A stretch of DNA of 64,000 nucleotides from CAVXZE01 sp964615365 (GCA_964615365.1 CAZTOU010000001.1:62001-126000), one strand, 5' to 3'. Shown: positions 23,858 to 32,853, counted from the first letter of the stretch. Numbers and translations: made by a program. The notes: a model not told the origin generated them from the letters alone.

Positions 23858-24988
23858 ATGCAAGAAGATGCGGTGTACGAGGAGTTCATTGCGTGGTTGA
23901 AGACCGCTCCCATGACCTTTCCCGATTCGGAGGACATGACGGCTCTGATCAAGGCCCGATACACGCCGCAAGATGCGGAGTTGCTCACCAACATGCCGTT
24001 CGATGAGCGGACCCTCGAGGAGCTGGCGGAGATCAAGCAGATCGATGCAGAGGAGCTGAAGCCCAGATTGGATGCGCTGGCCAGGAAGGGCGTGGTCTGG
24101 AAGATCTTCAGGACCGGGGCGAATCGCTATCGCCTGTGCGATCCGTTTCTCGTCTTCTACCGATCGGTCTACTGGGGGGGCGGCCGAAACTCCGAGCACT
24201 ACGTGATGGCACCGCTGCTCAACAAGACCTTCGGTCCCTACTTCGAGCAGTTTGCCCATGCACATACCCGCGGGCTCAGGACGTTGCCGGTCGAAGGGGT
24301 GATCGAGGATACGCGCGCGGTCATGCCCTTCGAGGATGTTCTCGAGGTGCTGGACGATCAGGACTACTTCTGCGTCGGGAGCTGCTCCTGCAAGGCCAAG
24401 CACAACCTGGACCCGGACCACGAGAACTGCAGGCACTATCCCTTCGAAGAGAATTGCGTCCACTTCGGGGATTTCGCCCGCTACATGGTCGAGAACGGTC
24501 ACGGCCGTGAACTCTCCCGTGAGGAATGTCGTGATGTGCTGGCGCGGTGTGCCGATGCCGGCATGGTCCATGGTGTCTCCAACTGGGCTCAACCGGTCGA
24601 CACCATATGAAACTGCTGCAAGGACTGCTGTATGTGGTTCAAGGCATATCACGAGTTCGGTCATGGAAAGACCGTCGACATTTCCAACTACCAGGCCACG
24701 ACCAGGCCGGAAACCTGCAAGGGGTGCGGACTGTGCGCCAAGAGATGCCCGATGGACGCGGTCGCCGTCGAGGCATCGGATCGAGCCAACAACAAGCTGG
24801 GAAAGCTCTCCAGGGTGGATTCGGATGCGTGTATCGGCTGCGGCGTCTGCGCTTACAAGTGTCCGACTGGATCGATCGTTCTCGAGCAACGTCTGGGGGC
24901 CACCGAGCCGCCCGCTGACACCGGAGAATTCGCGGCCAGGTTCCTTCGCGATCTGGCGGATCCGCTTCCAAGAAGAGGAGATTCCTAG
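23858..24988 (+). CDS. Fe-S (2x[4Fe-4S]) protein with in-frame TGA, candidate selenoprotein
   Basis: Read through the TGA at 24608-24610, this is a 376-residue protein: N-terminal winged-helix-like region, CVGSCSCKAKHN and CRHYPFEENC cysteines, then I-(TGA)-NCCKDCC at residues 250-257, then two ferredoxin motifs beginning at Cys287 (CKGCGLCAKRCP) and Cys325 (CIGCGVCAYKCP). The related gene at 51402-52337 has ICNCCSCCC at the matching place, so residue 251 should be Cys or selenocysteine. Both sides of the TGA are in one frame and well preserved. ATG 23858 has GGAGG 5 nt upstream. Alternatives: a fresh nonsense mutation, or reinitiation at ATG 24632 behind AAGGA, giving two proteins. No sel genes lie in the window. 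Confidence 0.72.
24608..24646 (+). promoter_or_regulatory. TGA codon and SECIS-like hairpin
   Basis: After TGA (24608-24610), TGC (24617-24619) can pair with GCA (24644-24646) and GGAC (24622-24625) with GTTC (24637-24640), separated by small internal AA/AAG bulges; the 11-base loop starts TG, with G in its second position as bacterial SECIS elements prefer. The loop begins 15 nt after the TGA. The stem is short, so this is suggestive only. Confidence 0.35.
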
Positions 24989-25055
24989 GGACGGAGGAGA
25001 GGAGGGAACTCGGCGACTCGACCCACGAGCGGGCCGGAGCTCCAGCGGAGACCCG

Positions 25056-25289
25056 CTAGCTCCACATGCCCTCGAACGCCGCGAGGATCGTCTGCGCGGC
25101 GGCGTGGCTGCGTGCGGCGTCCGGTGCGGAAACGGTCAGCACGAACTCCCGCTCGGCATCTTCGAAATCGAACCGCACGCCGCCGACGTTGCAGCACTCG
25201 TTCTCGGCCGAAATCAGCTCCTGAAGCGGCGCCCTGAGCTCCGGCAGGGCTCTGTAGCGCAGCCGCACCACGTCCTCGGCCCGGCTCAC
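25056..25289 (-). CDS. Small protein with ENECCN motif
   Basis: 77 aa from GTG 25289. Contains LISAENECCNVGGVRFDF and a C-terminal hydrophobic/alanine-rich helix; the pattern resembles small proteins encoded beside MerR-type regulators in which a xECC motif sits before a beta strand, but I cannot name the family with certainty. The open frame continues upstream as NRRGLLGVSRAED, also plausible protein, so the real start may lie further right and overlap the end of the glycosylase gene at 25357. Possibly cotranscribed with that gene. Confidence 0.5.
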   Translation of the reverse strand: MSRAEDVVRLRYRALPELRAPLQELISAENECCNVGGVRFDFEDAEREFVLTVSAPDAARSHAAAQTILAAFEGMWS

Positions 25290-25356
25290 GCCGAGCAGAC
25301 CGCGGCGGTTGACTTCCTGCTGGTGAAGCGGGAGGTGGCGGGTGCGACGGTCGGGA

Positions 25357-26421
25357 TCAGAGAGCCTTCCCCGCGAGCTGGAGGATCCGGTGACGCGGCT
25401 CCGGGTAGGCGGTCCTCACCACCTCGAGGATCTCGCTCTTCAGCGCTTCGATTCGCTGCGGCGGGAGATCGAGCGCGATGTCCTCTATGTCGTAGGGATG
25501 GAACCCCCAGTGTCCGCAGACCGCGCCGAGCAGCTTCCCGTCGATCAGGAGATACTGCAGTACCTCGCGGCCCGGGAATCGCCGCTTGAGCTTGCTCGCA
25601 TGGGAACGCACCAGGAAATCTCCCCGGTGCAGGATGAAGACGCCGGGAGGAGGGGAATCATCGGACTGCGACTCGTCGCCCGGCAGGCAATAGCCCTCCT
25701 CGGCGTCGGAGATCCTGCAGAGGCGCACGAGCTCCTGGGCTTCGAGGCTCGCCAGGACGCGCTCGATCTGCCGCGCGGGGAGCTTTGACCAATCGCAGAT
25801 CTGCTCCAGCGTCGCGAAGACGTGGGCGCGCAGGAAACGCTTCAGCACCTCGGCGACCGCGCTCTCGCGATGCTCCTCGCCCACCCGGACATCCGGCCAT
25901 TCCGATCCGAAGTCATACCAGCTCCGCTCCCAGTCGTCGTCGAGCTGATCCTCGTAGACGAGGGAGGCGGTTTGAAGCCGTTGCAGGGTCGGCATGATCT
26001 GCTTGTTCAGCAGGCCGGTCTCCTCCTTGATCTGCCGGGGCGTCAGCGGCCCGGTGTTGCGGACGGCATCGAGCACCTGCCCCTGAATCTCACTGATCTC
26101 GCGGAGCGGTTTGCGGAAGGCGTTCGCGTAGATCTCCAGGTCTCGAGCGAGCACGTAGCCGATTCCACCGCCCTGGAACCGGCCCTTCACCAGGGTTCGA
26201 TCTCGCCGCAGCCGGTCCGTGACCCGCGTGTCGTCGAAATCGCAGCGGGGAACGAGCCGAGGCGGACTCCCGGGACGGGCGAAGGGGCCGGTGGAGAGCG
26301 GCTGAATCGCTCCGATCAGCTCTCGTACGTCGTCACCGGCGGCGAGCGGATTCCCGATCCTCTGCCGGCGCATCCGCTCGGCCAGGATCGCCGCCAGGGT
26401 CGAAGCTCGTTCGGTGGCCAT
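25357..26421 (-). CDS. Winged-helix DNA glycosylase-like protein (AlkZ/YcaQ family)
   Basis: 354 aa. Resembles the HTH_42 family, whose members unhook interstrand crosslinks or excise alkylated bases using three tandem winged helices. Visible: two winged-helix segments (LTPRQIKEETGLLNKQIMPTLQRL and ATLEQICDWSKLPARQIERVLASL, quoted in part as TPRQIKEETGL and ARQIERVLAS), a PGREVLQYLLIDGKLLGAV beta-barrel-like region and a C-terminal HPYDIEDIAL. The catalytic QxQ motif of AlkZ was not found with certainty, so activity is uncertain. ATG 26421 chosen; no signal peptide. Confidence 0.6.
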   Translation of the reverse strand: MATERASTLAAILAERMRRQRIGNPLAAGDDVRELIGAIQPLSTGPFARPGSPPRLVPRCDFDDTRVTDRLRRDRTLVKGRFQGGGIGYVLARDLEIYANAFRKPLREISEIQGQVLDAVRNTGPLTPRQIKEETGLLNKQIMPTLQRLQTASLVYEDQLDDDWERSWYDFGSEWPDVRVGEEHRESAVAEVLKRFLRAHVFATLEQICDWSKLPARQIERVLASLEAQELVRLCRISDAEEGYCLPGDESQSDDSPPPGVFILHRGDFLVRSHASKLKRRFPGREVLQYLLIDGKLLGAVCGHWGFHPYDIEDIALDLPPQRIEALKSEILEVVRTAYPEPRHRILQLAGKAL

Positions 26422-26537
26422 GCCCCGATTCTCGCAGAGATCCGCCCCGGAAGGCGAGCCGCTACTGCGCGGCACCCGCTATCCTGCGTCCCACACCCGC
26501 GGGCTCTCGCCCCAGCCGCGGGGGGAGGAAGCCGAGC

Positions 26538-26870
26538 ATGGGAAAATCCGCGTCGCTCGTCGCATTGCTGATTCTGATTCTGGGCCCCGCCACTCTCGCC
26601 TGCCAGCAGGCGCCACCGGTCGTCAACGTGCAGGCGCCGCCCTGCGAGTGCGGATGCGCCTTCAAGGCCACGGCGCCGCAGGTGGGCAAGGGCTGCTGGG
26701 TGAACGGCGACCTGCTGGTCTGCCCGCTGGTGCGCCGCGACTTGGAGATCGAGCCGGCCTATCCGTCGGAGGACCCCCGCTGCGAGCGCCTCGAGGACGG
26801 CAGCCTGCGGTGCGCGATCCACGCGGGCGATTCGTTGCCTTCGGGCGCAGCGCCGGCTCCGGAGGAATAG
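26538..26870 (+). CDS. Putative lipoprotein, 110 aa
   Basis: N-terminal KSASLVALLILILGPATLAC is a lipoprotein signal with Cys22 as the lipidated residue. The mature part has seven further cysteines in pairs (PCECGC, GCW, VC, RC, RC, quoted separately) suggesting disulfides in the periplasm. Ala/Pro-rich tail. No family recognised. GGGGGAGGAAG precedes the ATG. Stands alone between the glycosylase-like gene (divergent) and the DDN-like gene (convergent). Confidence 0.7.
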   Translation: MGKSASLVALLILILGPATLACQQAPPVVNVQAPPCECGCAFKATAPQVGKGCWVNGDLLVCPLVRRDLEIEPAYPSEDPRCERLEDGSLRCAIHAGDSLPSGAAPAPEE

Positions 26871-26902
26871 CCCGGGCTGGCAATCTCCCCCCGACGCCGG
26901 GA

Positions 26903-27307
26903 TCAGTCGAGCTCGATCACGACCAGCGTTCCCATCCAGCGCGGCGCGGTGGGACGCAGCCTCGCGAAGACGGATTCGCGTAGCTTCGGATCGTTCTCCA
27001 CGGCCCGGACGTGGCCGTGGAGAGTCTCACCGCGAATCAGCACGCTGCCCAGTCCGCCTTCGCCCCGCAGCTCGCGCCACCAGGGAAAGTCGGCCGCGGC
27101 GTACACGGTGGCGCCTTCGCGCAGGTAGTTCACCGGCAGGGCCTTGCCCGAAGGCAGGGTCAGGAGCATCACCTTCTGTGCCCGCTCGCCCTGCGGGTCT
27201 TCCTGCAGCTCCCGGATCACCCTGGGGTTCATCCACCAGGAGTAGGCGAAGGCGCCGCCCACGAGCAGCGCCACTCCACCTGCGAGAACGATCCCCAGCC
27301 ACTTCAT
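26903..27307 (-). CDS. Membrane-anchored split-barrel protein (DDN-like)
   Basis: 134 aa. One N-terminal membrane helix (LGIVLAGGVALLVGGAFAYS) is followed by about 110 residues whose order KVMLLTLPSGKALPVNYL, TVYAAADFPWW, LRGEGGLGSVLIRGE resembles the deazaflavin/nitroreductase (DDN, DUF385) split beta-barrel. The usual TxGRKSG signature is altered to LPSGK, so flavin or F420 binding is unproven. Its ATG overlaps the tetR stop (ATGA), so it is the third gene of the SDR-tetR operon. Confidence 0.65.
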   Translation of the reverse strand: MKWLGIVLAGGVALLVGGAFAYSWWMNPRVIRELQEDPQGERAQKVMLLTLPSGKALPVNYLREGATVYAAADFPWWRELRGEGGLGSVLIRGETLHGHVRAVENDPKLRESVFARLRPTAPRWMGTLVVIELD

Positions 27308-27984
27308 CGGTGCTCCTCCAGATCCGTGGGAAGCGCCACCTCGAGATAGGCACACGCCGAGCGGAGGCCCTCCCGCAGGAAGTCCTGGTCGGAACGGTTC
27401 GCGAGCTGTGTTTGCATCAAGGTCTCGTCCATCCGGGTCCTGAGCATCGAGTGGAGCTGGTCCAGCACGAATCGCGTCGCTAGCTCCGGGTCCGGATGGC
27501 CGATCTCGTCTCGGCGCGCGAGCAGGAGCTCGGTCAATCCCTGGTCCAGCTCCGAGTAGAGCTCCGCGAGGTGCTCGCGAAGCGCCGGATCGCTGCGTGA
27601 TGCCTCCCGTCCCGCGCGTTTGAAGGCCGGACGATCGCGCCCGAGCTCGAGCGAGAATTCGAGGTAGCCGCGCAGGATGTCTGCGATCGACGCCCCCTCC
27701 CAACGGGCCGGTTCCACCGCGTCGCGGGTGGTCGCTCGGAGCTCTTGGGTCATGCGGTCGAACACGGCGAAGACCAGGGCCTTCTTGTCGCGGAAGTGGT
27801 GGTACAAGGAGCCCACGGAGCAGCCGGCGCGCGCCGCGACGTCGGCGACCGAGGTCGGATCGACGCCCTTCTCGGAAAGGAGGACCGCGGCCGCGTTCAG
27901 CAGCGACTCCTGGGTCTTCTGGCTCCGGGACTGTTGCCCGGTTCGCACCCAGTGGAGATCGGAGATCCAACGGCTTCTGGCCAT
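27304..27984 (-). CDS. TetR family transcriptional regulator
   Basis: 226 aa. Helix-turn-helix SVADVAARAGCSVGSLYHHF (residues about 44-63), then a TetR_C-like helical domain with RAGREASRSDPALREHL. It lies between an SDR gene (35 bp upstream) and a DDN-like gene (4-bp overlap), in one minus-strand operon. The inverted repeat in the promoter region of the SDR gene (29037-29051) is the best candidate for its binding site. Confidence 0.9.
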   Translation of the reverse strand: MARSRWISDLHWVRTGQQSRSQKTQESLLNAAAVLLSEKGVDPTSVADVAARAGCSVGSLYHHFRDKKALVFAVFDRMTQELRATTRDAVEPARWEGASIADILRGYLEFSLELGRDRPAFKRAGREASRSDPALREHLAELYSELDQGLTELLLARRDEIGHPDPELATRFVLDQLHSMLRTRMDETLMQTQLANRSDQDFLREGLRSACAYLEVALPTDLEEHR

Positions 27985-28019
27985 GAGGGGCTAGCTCGAG
28001 CTCATCGAGAGGGTCTGGC

Positions 28020-28982
28020 TCATAGCGGGAAGCTCTGGCCCACCATCTCTTCCGAAGTCGACCAGAGCCGCCTTGCAGCATCGGGGTCGACGGCGTACGA
28101 CCGCACTCCGCCAGCCGCGTCCTCGGCGTCGACCACCTCGGCAACGCCGCAGTCCTCGAGGTAGAGCCCCCCGCGGCCCTCCAGCTCCGGCGCCGCGGCG
28201 GTGTACGCGGAGGTGGCCGCCCCGGCCCCGACCGACTTGAGCCGCATCTTGCCGCCGGGCTGGCGCTTCCGCACCACCTCGAAGTCCTCCCGCACCATGT
28301 GGCGGGCGAGCTCCGTGGCGATCGTCCCGGGATGGACGGCGTTCGCGTGCACGCCGCGCGCGCCGAGTCGACGCTCCAGCTCGACGGCCAGGAGGATGTT
28401 GGCGGTCTTGGACTGCCCGTACGCCGACCACTTGTCGTACGGTCGCCGCTCGAAGTGGACGTCGTCGAAGACGACGGGAGACATGTGGTGGCCGCGCGAG
28501 CTGACCGAGACGACGCGCGCGGGAGCGCCGCGCAAGAGCGCGGGCGCGAGCAGGCCGGTCATCAGGAAGTGTCCGAGGTGGTTGGTGCCGAACTGCAGCT
28601 CGAACCCGTCGGCAGTCCTCGCGAAGGGGCAGGCCATCACGCCGGCGTTGTTCACCAGGATCTGCACCGCGTCGTGGCGCGCCAGAAAGCGGTCGGCAAA
28701 GCTTCGGATGCTCGCCAGCGATCCGAGCTCCAGCTCCTCGACCAGGACGAGGCCCTCGCCCGCCGACTTGCGGATCTCCCGCGCGACCTCCTCGCCCTTG
28801 GCGATGTCGCGGGTGGTGATCACGACCCGCGCCCCCTTCGACGCCAGCGCCCGCGCCGTCTCGGCCCCCAGCCCCCCCGAGGCGCCGGTCACGAGCGCCA
28901 GCTTTCCGCCGAGGTCGATTCCCTCGAGCACCTCGTCCGCGGTCGTGCCGAATCCGAACCCGCTGCCTTTGAATTCACTCAT
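28020..28982 (-). CDS. Short-chain dehydrogenase/reductase
   Basis: 320 aa, retinol-dehydrogenase-like classical SDR. NAD(P)-binding TGASGGLG at residues 33-40, NNAGVM near 110, catalytic YGQSKTAN (Tyr and Lys) near 185, and HPGTI downstream. It would oxidise an alcohol or reduce a carbonyl, cytoplasmic. First gene of an operon with tetR and the DDN-like gene; its promoter lies in an AT-rich interval shared with the divergent phosphoesterase. The TetR in the operon suggests induction by a lipophilic substrate. Confidence 0.92.
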   Translation of the reverse strand: MSEFKGSGFGFGTTADEVLEGIDLGGKLALVTGASGGLGAETARALASKGARVVITTRDIAKGEEVAREIRKSAGEGLVLVEELELGSLASIRSFADRFLARHDAVQILVNNAGVMACPFARTADGFELQFGTNHLGHFLMTGLLAPALLRGAPARVVSVSSRGHHMSPVVFDDVHFERRPYDKWSAYGQSKTANILLAVELERRLGARGVHANAVHPGTIATELARHMVREDFEVVRKRQPGGKMRLKSVGAGAATSAYTAAAPELEGRGGLYLEDCGVAEVVDAEDAAGGVRSYAVDPDAARRLWSTSEEMVGQSFPL

Positions 28983-29005
28983 GGTTCTCTTAATCCATTG
29001 ATTTT

Positions 29006-29051
29006 ATTATATAAACATTCGAAGCAAAATTCTTATTCGGATTTTATCCGA
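29006..29051. promoter_or_regulatory. Divergent promoter with inverted repeat
   Basis: AT-rich interval between the SDR operon and the phosphoesterase gene. TATAAT reads toward the SDR gene (29011-29006). TCGGAT (29037-29042) and ATCCGA (29046-29051) form a perfect 6+6 repeat with a 3-base spacer, a likely operator for the TetR of the SDR operon. Confidence 0.5.
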
Positions 29052-29098
29052 CAGCCGAAGATTGTCAATTGGGCCCGTGGCGCAGGAAGAGGCAAGCA

Positions 29099-30319
29099 TT
29101 GGTCAAGAGAGCCATCTTCTCGGGGATGCGGCTCACCTTGCTGTTGGCGGCGGCCCTGCTGATCGGTTCTCACTACGTCATCTACCGCTCCACCCTCTCC
29201 GCGTTCGAGGTGACCCGCCCTCGGGTCAGGCCCGCGCTGATTCTCGCGTTCACGGTCCTCGCGACGGCCATCCCACTCGCGATGATTCTGCACCGGTTGT
29301 ACGGAAGCGCGATCACGAGCGGTCTGCACACGCTCTCCTGGCTCTGGCTGGGTCTGGTCCTTCACCTGGTGTTCTCCCTGGCGCTCTGCTGGATGGTGCG
29401 TGGGATCTCACGCCTCACCGGCAGGCCACTCTCCAGGGGCGCTGCCTTCTCGGTCGCGGTAGCGCTTGCGCTATCCGCATCCACCTATGGTCTGTGGAAC
29501 GCCAACCATCCGATCGTCACCTCGCTGGAGGTGGAGATCCAAGACCTGCCCGAGGTCTGGGAAGGCAGGACCGTGGTGCAGCTCTCCGACGTGCACCTCG
29601 GCAGCGTGCACGGCGAGAGCTTTCTCGGGCGCGTGGTGGACACCGTCAACAGATTGGACCCCGAGGCCGTGTTCATCACCGGAGATCTCTTCAACGGATC
29701 GTGCTCGGACTTCGACAGGTTCCAGGACGAGTTCGACGGCCTGCGGTCTCGTCGGGGCGTCTTCTTCGTTACCGGAAACCACGAGGGGTACGCGGGGCTC
29801 GCGGCCCCCCTCGAGTTCTTGAAGGGGACGAAGATTCGGGTCCTCGACGACGAGTGCATCGAGATGGATGGGCTCCAGATCGTCGGTGTGAGCTTTCCCT
29901 GGTTCTCGCGAAGAGCCAGATCGGTGAATCCATTCGATCGCGGAGGGTGCTACCGGCGCGAGAAGCCTTCCATCCTGCTGTACCACACTCCGACCGACGT
30001 CCACGAGAGCTACGGTGACAGGGAAACCCAGCAGATCCAGTCCTACTTCTCCCCCAACACCCGCTTCTCGTTTGCCGCCGAAGCAGGTGTCGATCTACAG
30101 CTCTCGGGCCACACGCACGGAGGTCAGATGTTCCCGTTCGGGCTCCTCACGAGGGTTCTGTGGAACGGGTTCGACCGTGGAGTACATAGGATCGGAGATC
30201 TCACCCTCTACGTCTCGCGCGGCACCGGCACCTGGGGACCGCCCGTCCGGACGGGAAGCCGACCCGAGATCGTCGCCGTCAAGTTGAAGAGGAAGGGAAC
30301 CGTCCAGACCCGGGAATAG
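29099..30319 (+). CDS. Membrane-anchored metallophosphoesterase
   Basis: 406 aa, YkuE/calcineurin-like. Four N-terminal membrane helices (residues about 10-145) are followed by the phosphoesterase domain: SDVHLGS (DxH), TGDLFNG (GD), TGNHEGY (GNH) and SGHTHGGQ (GHTH), the complete metal-binding set. Active site probably faces the periplasm or cytoplasm depending on topology (four helices imply cytoplasmic ends). TTG 29099 with GAAGAGG 6 nt upstream is preferred over TTG 29069 and ATG 29126. Followed after 10 bp by an FAD oxidoreductase gene. Confidence 0.88.
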   Translation: MVKRAIFSGMRLTLLLAAALLIGSHYVIYRSTLSAFEVTRPRVRPALILAFTVLATAIPLAMILHRLYGSAITSGLHTLSWLWLGLVLHLVFSLALCWMVRGISRLTGRPLSRGAAFSVAVALALSASTYGLWNANHPIVTSLEVEIQDLPEVWEGRTVVQLSDVHLGSVHGESFLGRVVDTVNRLDPEAVFITGDLFNGSCSDFDRFQDEFDGLRSRRGVFFVTGNHEGYAGLAAPLEFLKGTKIRVLDDECIEMDGLQIVGVSFPWFSRRARSVNPFDRGGCYRREKPSILLYHTPTDVHESYGDRETQQIQSYFSPNTRFSFAAEAGVDLQLSGHTHGGQMFPFGLLTRVLWNGFDRGVHRIGDLTLYVSRGTGTWGPPVRTGSRPEIVAVKLKRKGTVQTRE

Positions 30320-30329
30320 GAGCCGTGCC

Positions 30330-31532
30330 ATGTCGAAGAATCCGGACGTCGTCATCATCGGAGCGGGCGTCATCGGCTGCTCCATCGCCTACCACCTGGG
30401 CAGGAAGGGGATCCGCTCGCGGATCATCGAGCGCGAGTCGATCGGGGCCAGAGCATCGGGGAAGGCTTGGGGAGTGATCACCTATCCGCCGGTCCTGCTG
30501 GTTGCCGAGAAGATGCCCGATACCGGCTGGGCGCTGCCCGAGGGAGAGACCTACGCCGACTGGCTGGATCTGTTCTGGTCGGGCTACCGCCGCATGGCGG
30601 ATCTCTCCCTGGACATCAAGGAGAAGGGCGGAGTCGACATCGACTACGCCGAGACCCGAAGCACCTATCTTCTCGGCTCCGATCAGCCCGAATCCGCCAC
30701 CCGGGAAGCGGTGCTCTCCTTCTTCAGGGAGAACGGCGCCTACGAGTGCGAATGGCTCGGCGAGGGCGAGCTGCGAGCGACGTTCGGCCGCATCGGTCCG
30801 GGAATCGTCGGAGGAGTCAGCCGGCCCGAGTTCCAGGTGGAGCCCTACAAGTACACGCTCGGTCTGGCACAGGCGGCAGAGCACCTGGGCGCCGAGATCC
30901 AGCAGGGTGAGGTCGTGGGGTTCGGGGTCGAGGGAGCCCGGGTCACCTCGGTCGAGCTCGCCTCGGGAGCCGAGATCGGTGCCGATGTGGTGGTCCTCGC
31001 GATGGGACCCTGGACGCCGCGAGCCACGTCCTGGCTGGGGAGGGAGATTCCCGCTCATCTGCTCATGGAGGAGTGCCTGCGGGTGGAAGGTCCCGATGGC
31101 TGGCCGGTGCACTCGGTGGCCCACGGTCACTCCACCATCGTCCCCCTGATCACCGGCGACGTGGTCCTCGCGGGAGGAGGGGAGGGGGATCCGTTCCTCG
31201 ACAAACGCGACGATTGCTACGACACCTTGTCCGAAGAAGTGAAGGCCCGGATCCTGAGGCGGGCGGTCGAGGTGTTGCCGGGACTCGAAGAGGCCAGGCT
31301 GGTCGAGCACCGGGGGGATCTCCTGGCCTATACCCCCGGCCCCAATCCCCACAAGCCCGTCGTGGGCCGTCTTCCCGGGTGGGAGAACGGCTATGTCGCG
31401 ACGAACTTCGGGGGGATGGGGATCTGTCTGAGCCCGGGCGTGGGACAGATCATGGCCGACCTGATCTCCGAGGATGAGGTGCCCTTCCGCGCGAGACGGC
31501 TGATGGAGCAGCTCCGTCCCGACCGACTGTAA
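30330..31532 (+). CDS. FAD-dependent amine/amino-acid oxidase-like oxidoreductase (DAO family)
   Basis: 400 aa. N-terminal dinucleotide-binding IIGAGVIGCSIAYHLGRKG, then E at the end of strand 2 (RIIERES), and C-terminal GRLPGWENGYVATNFGGMGI, the usual D-amino-acid oxidase/glycine oxidase layout. No signal peptide. AGGAG precedes ATG 30330; 10 bp after the phosphoesterase stop, so likely cotranscribed with it. Substrate unknown; sarcosine, glycine or other secondary amines are typical for the family. Confidence 0.88.
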   Translation: MSKNPDVVIIGAGVIGCSIAYHLGRKGIRSRIIERESIGARASGKAWGVITYPPVLLVAEKMPDTGWALPEGETYADWLDLFWSGYRRMADLSLDIKEKGGVDIDYAETRSTYLLGSDQPESATREAVLSFFRENGAYECEWLGEGELRATFGRIGPGIVGGVSRPEFQVEPYKYTLGLAQAAEHLGAEIQQGEVVGFGVEGARVTSVELASGAEIGADVVVLAMGPWTPRATSWLGREIPAHLLMEECLRVEGPDGWPVHSVAHGHSTIVPLITGDVVLAGGGEGDPFLDKRDDCYDTLSEEVKARILRRAVEVLPGLEEARLVEHRGDLLAYTPGPNPHKPVVGRLPGWENGYVATNFGGMGICLSPGVGQIMADLISEDEVPFRARRLMEQLRPDRL

Positions 31533-31559
31533 TCGGTGCGGGCTCCCGTCTGCATTCAG

Positions 31560-32795
31560 CTACGGCGCTTCGTAGAGGGCGCGCGCGCGAAAGCGCAGGG
31601 GCCGTTCGCCGTATTCCTCCAAGGCGTGGGCGATCCAGCCCGCGGTTCGGGCGATGGCGAAGATCGCTTCCGTGGCCCCGACCGGCATCTGCATGGAGTA
31701 GGCCAGCGCGCCGAGCGCGAAGTCCACGTTGACGCATGGTCCATCGGCCTGGGCTCCCTCGGCGGCGCGCCGTACCTCCGAGGTCAACTGCATGGGCTTG
31801 CGGCTCGCGACCGTCTGGAGGAGCTCCAGCAGGCGGGCCGCGCGCGGATCGCCCCCCCGGTACACCGGGTGGCCCCAGCCGGGCAGGAGGCCGCTCTGGC
31901 GGAGCGTCTCGGCGACCGCGTGGTGCGGCGTGGCTGCCTGCGAGGCATCGAGCAGCAAGCGGTGCACGGCGAGGGCAGCCTTGCCGTGCAGGGGGCCGCT
32001 CACGGCGCCGAGTCCGGCGAGGACGATGCCGAAGGGGTCCGCCCGGGTCGAGGCCGCGACGCGTGCCGCGAGCGTCGAGGTGGCGAGCTCGTGATCGGCG
32101 AGCAGCACGAGCGCGGCGTCGAGCAATCGCGTGCGAGCGGCGGAGATCGGCAGGGGCGAGAGCCGCGGCCACAGCATTTCCGCCAGACTCGGTGACGCCC
32201 CCTTTCCGGAACGACCCGGTGCGTTGCGCTTCCCGTCGCCTTGTCGAGGGAGCACGGCGACAAAGGCGTGCAGCAGCAGCTCGGCGTGCTCGCGCACCCG
32301 CTCCGGCCGCAGGTCCACCCTCATCGGGTGCTCGCAGGCCAGCGCCGCGCAGGCGACCGCGAAGCGCTCCGCCGAGGGGCCCTGTCGGGGCAGCCGTGCA
32401 CACGCGCGGCGGGCTACCTGCAGGTTGCTCGCAGCCGCCGTGAAGCGCTTGCGCTCGGGCAACTCGCCCGTCCAGAGCAGCTCGGCCACCTGTTCGAAGC
32501 GCGCTTTGCCGGCCAGTGTCGTGGCCTCGAGGCCGCGGTAGTAGAGCCGCTCTTCCGCGATGCCAGTGATCGACGTCGCGATTGCCACCTCGATGCGACC
32601 TCGGTGCAGCGCATCCCCACGAGGCCGGCCGCGGCGGGCGAGCCTCTCGACCTCGTGGGGGTCGAAGAGGCTGCTGCGACCGTCCTCCGACAGCGTGCGC
32701 GATAGCTGCCCGCGACTCACATAGGCGTAGACGGTCTCCCGCTTCACGCCGAGGCGCGCGGCCACCTGCTCCGTCGTGAGCACATGTATAGTCAT
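31560..32795 (-). CDS. Citrate synthase-like protein with N-terminal helix-turn-helix
   Basis: 411 aa. Residues 6-50 form a MerR/excisionase-type DNA-binding helix-turn-helix (TEQVAARLGVKRETVYAYVS). The rest is a citrate synthase fold: GPLHGKAAL (first catalytic His), GWGHPVYRGGDPRA (second His) and VNVDFALGAL (catalytic Asp) are all kept. So it may condense acetyl-CoA or propionyl-CoA with an oxoacid, act as an acyl-CoA sensing repressor, or both. ATG 32795 preferred over TTG 32798. Its start codon is embedded in tandem operator-like repeats shared with the divergent CoA-transferase gene. Confidence 0.88.
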   Translation of the reverse strand: MTIHVLTTEQVAARLGVKRETVYAYVSRGQLSRTLSEDGRSSLFDPHEVERLARRGRPRGDALHRGRIEVAIATSITGIAEERLYYRGLEATTLAGKARFEQVAELLWTGELPERKRFTAAASNLQVARRACARLPRQGPSAERFAVACAALACEHPMRVDLRPERVREHAELLLHAFVAVLPRQGDGKRNAPGRSGKGASPSLAEMLWPRLSPLPISAARTRLLDAALVLLADHELATSTLAARVAASTRADPFGIVLAGLGAVSGPLHGKAALAVHRLLLDASQAATPHHAVAETLRQSGLLPGWGHPVYRGGDPRAARLLELLQTVASRKPMQLTSEVRRAAEGAQADGPCVNVDFALGALAYSMQMPVGATEAIFAIARTAGWIAHALEEYGERPLRFRARALYEAP

Positions 32796-32821
32796 CAATG
32801 CTGATTGTAATCAATGTTGAT
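32794..32821. promoter_or_regulatory. Tandem ATCAANNTTGAT-type operator
   Basis: ATCAATGCTGAT (32794-32805) and ATCAATGTTGAT (32810-32821) repeat with 16-bp spacing and one mismatch. The second is itself a perfect inverted repeat (ATCAA-TG-TTGAT). They lie at the start codon of the HTH-citrate synthase gene and 33-60 bp before the divergent CoA-transferase gene, as expected for an autoregulated divergent promoter. Confidence 0.65.
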
Positions 32822-32853
32822 ATACTACGCCATCCGAAGCAGCATGGTGGGGC

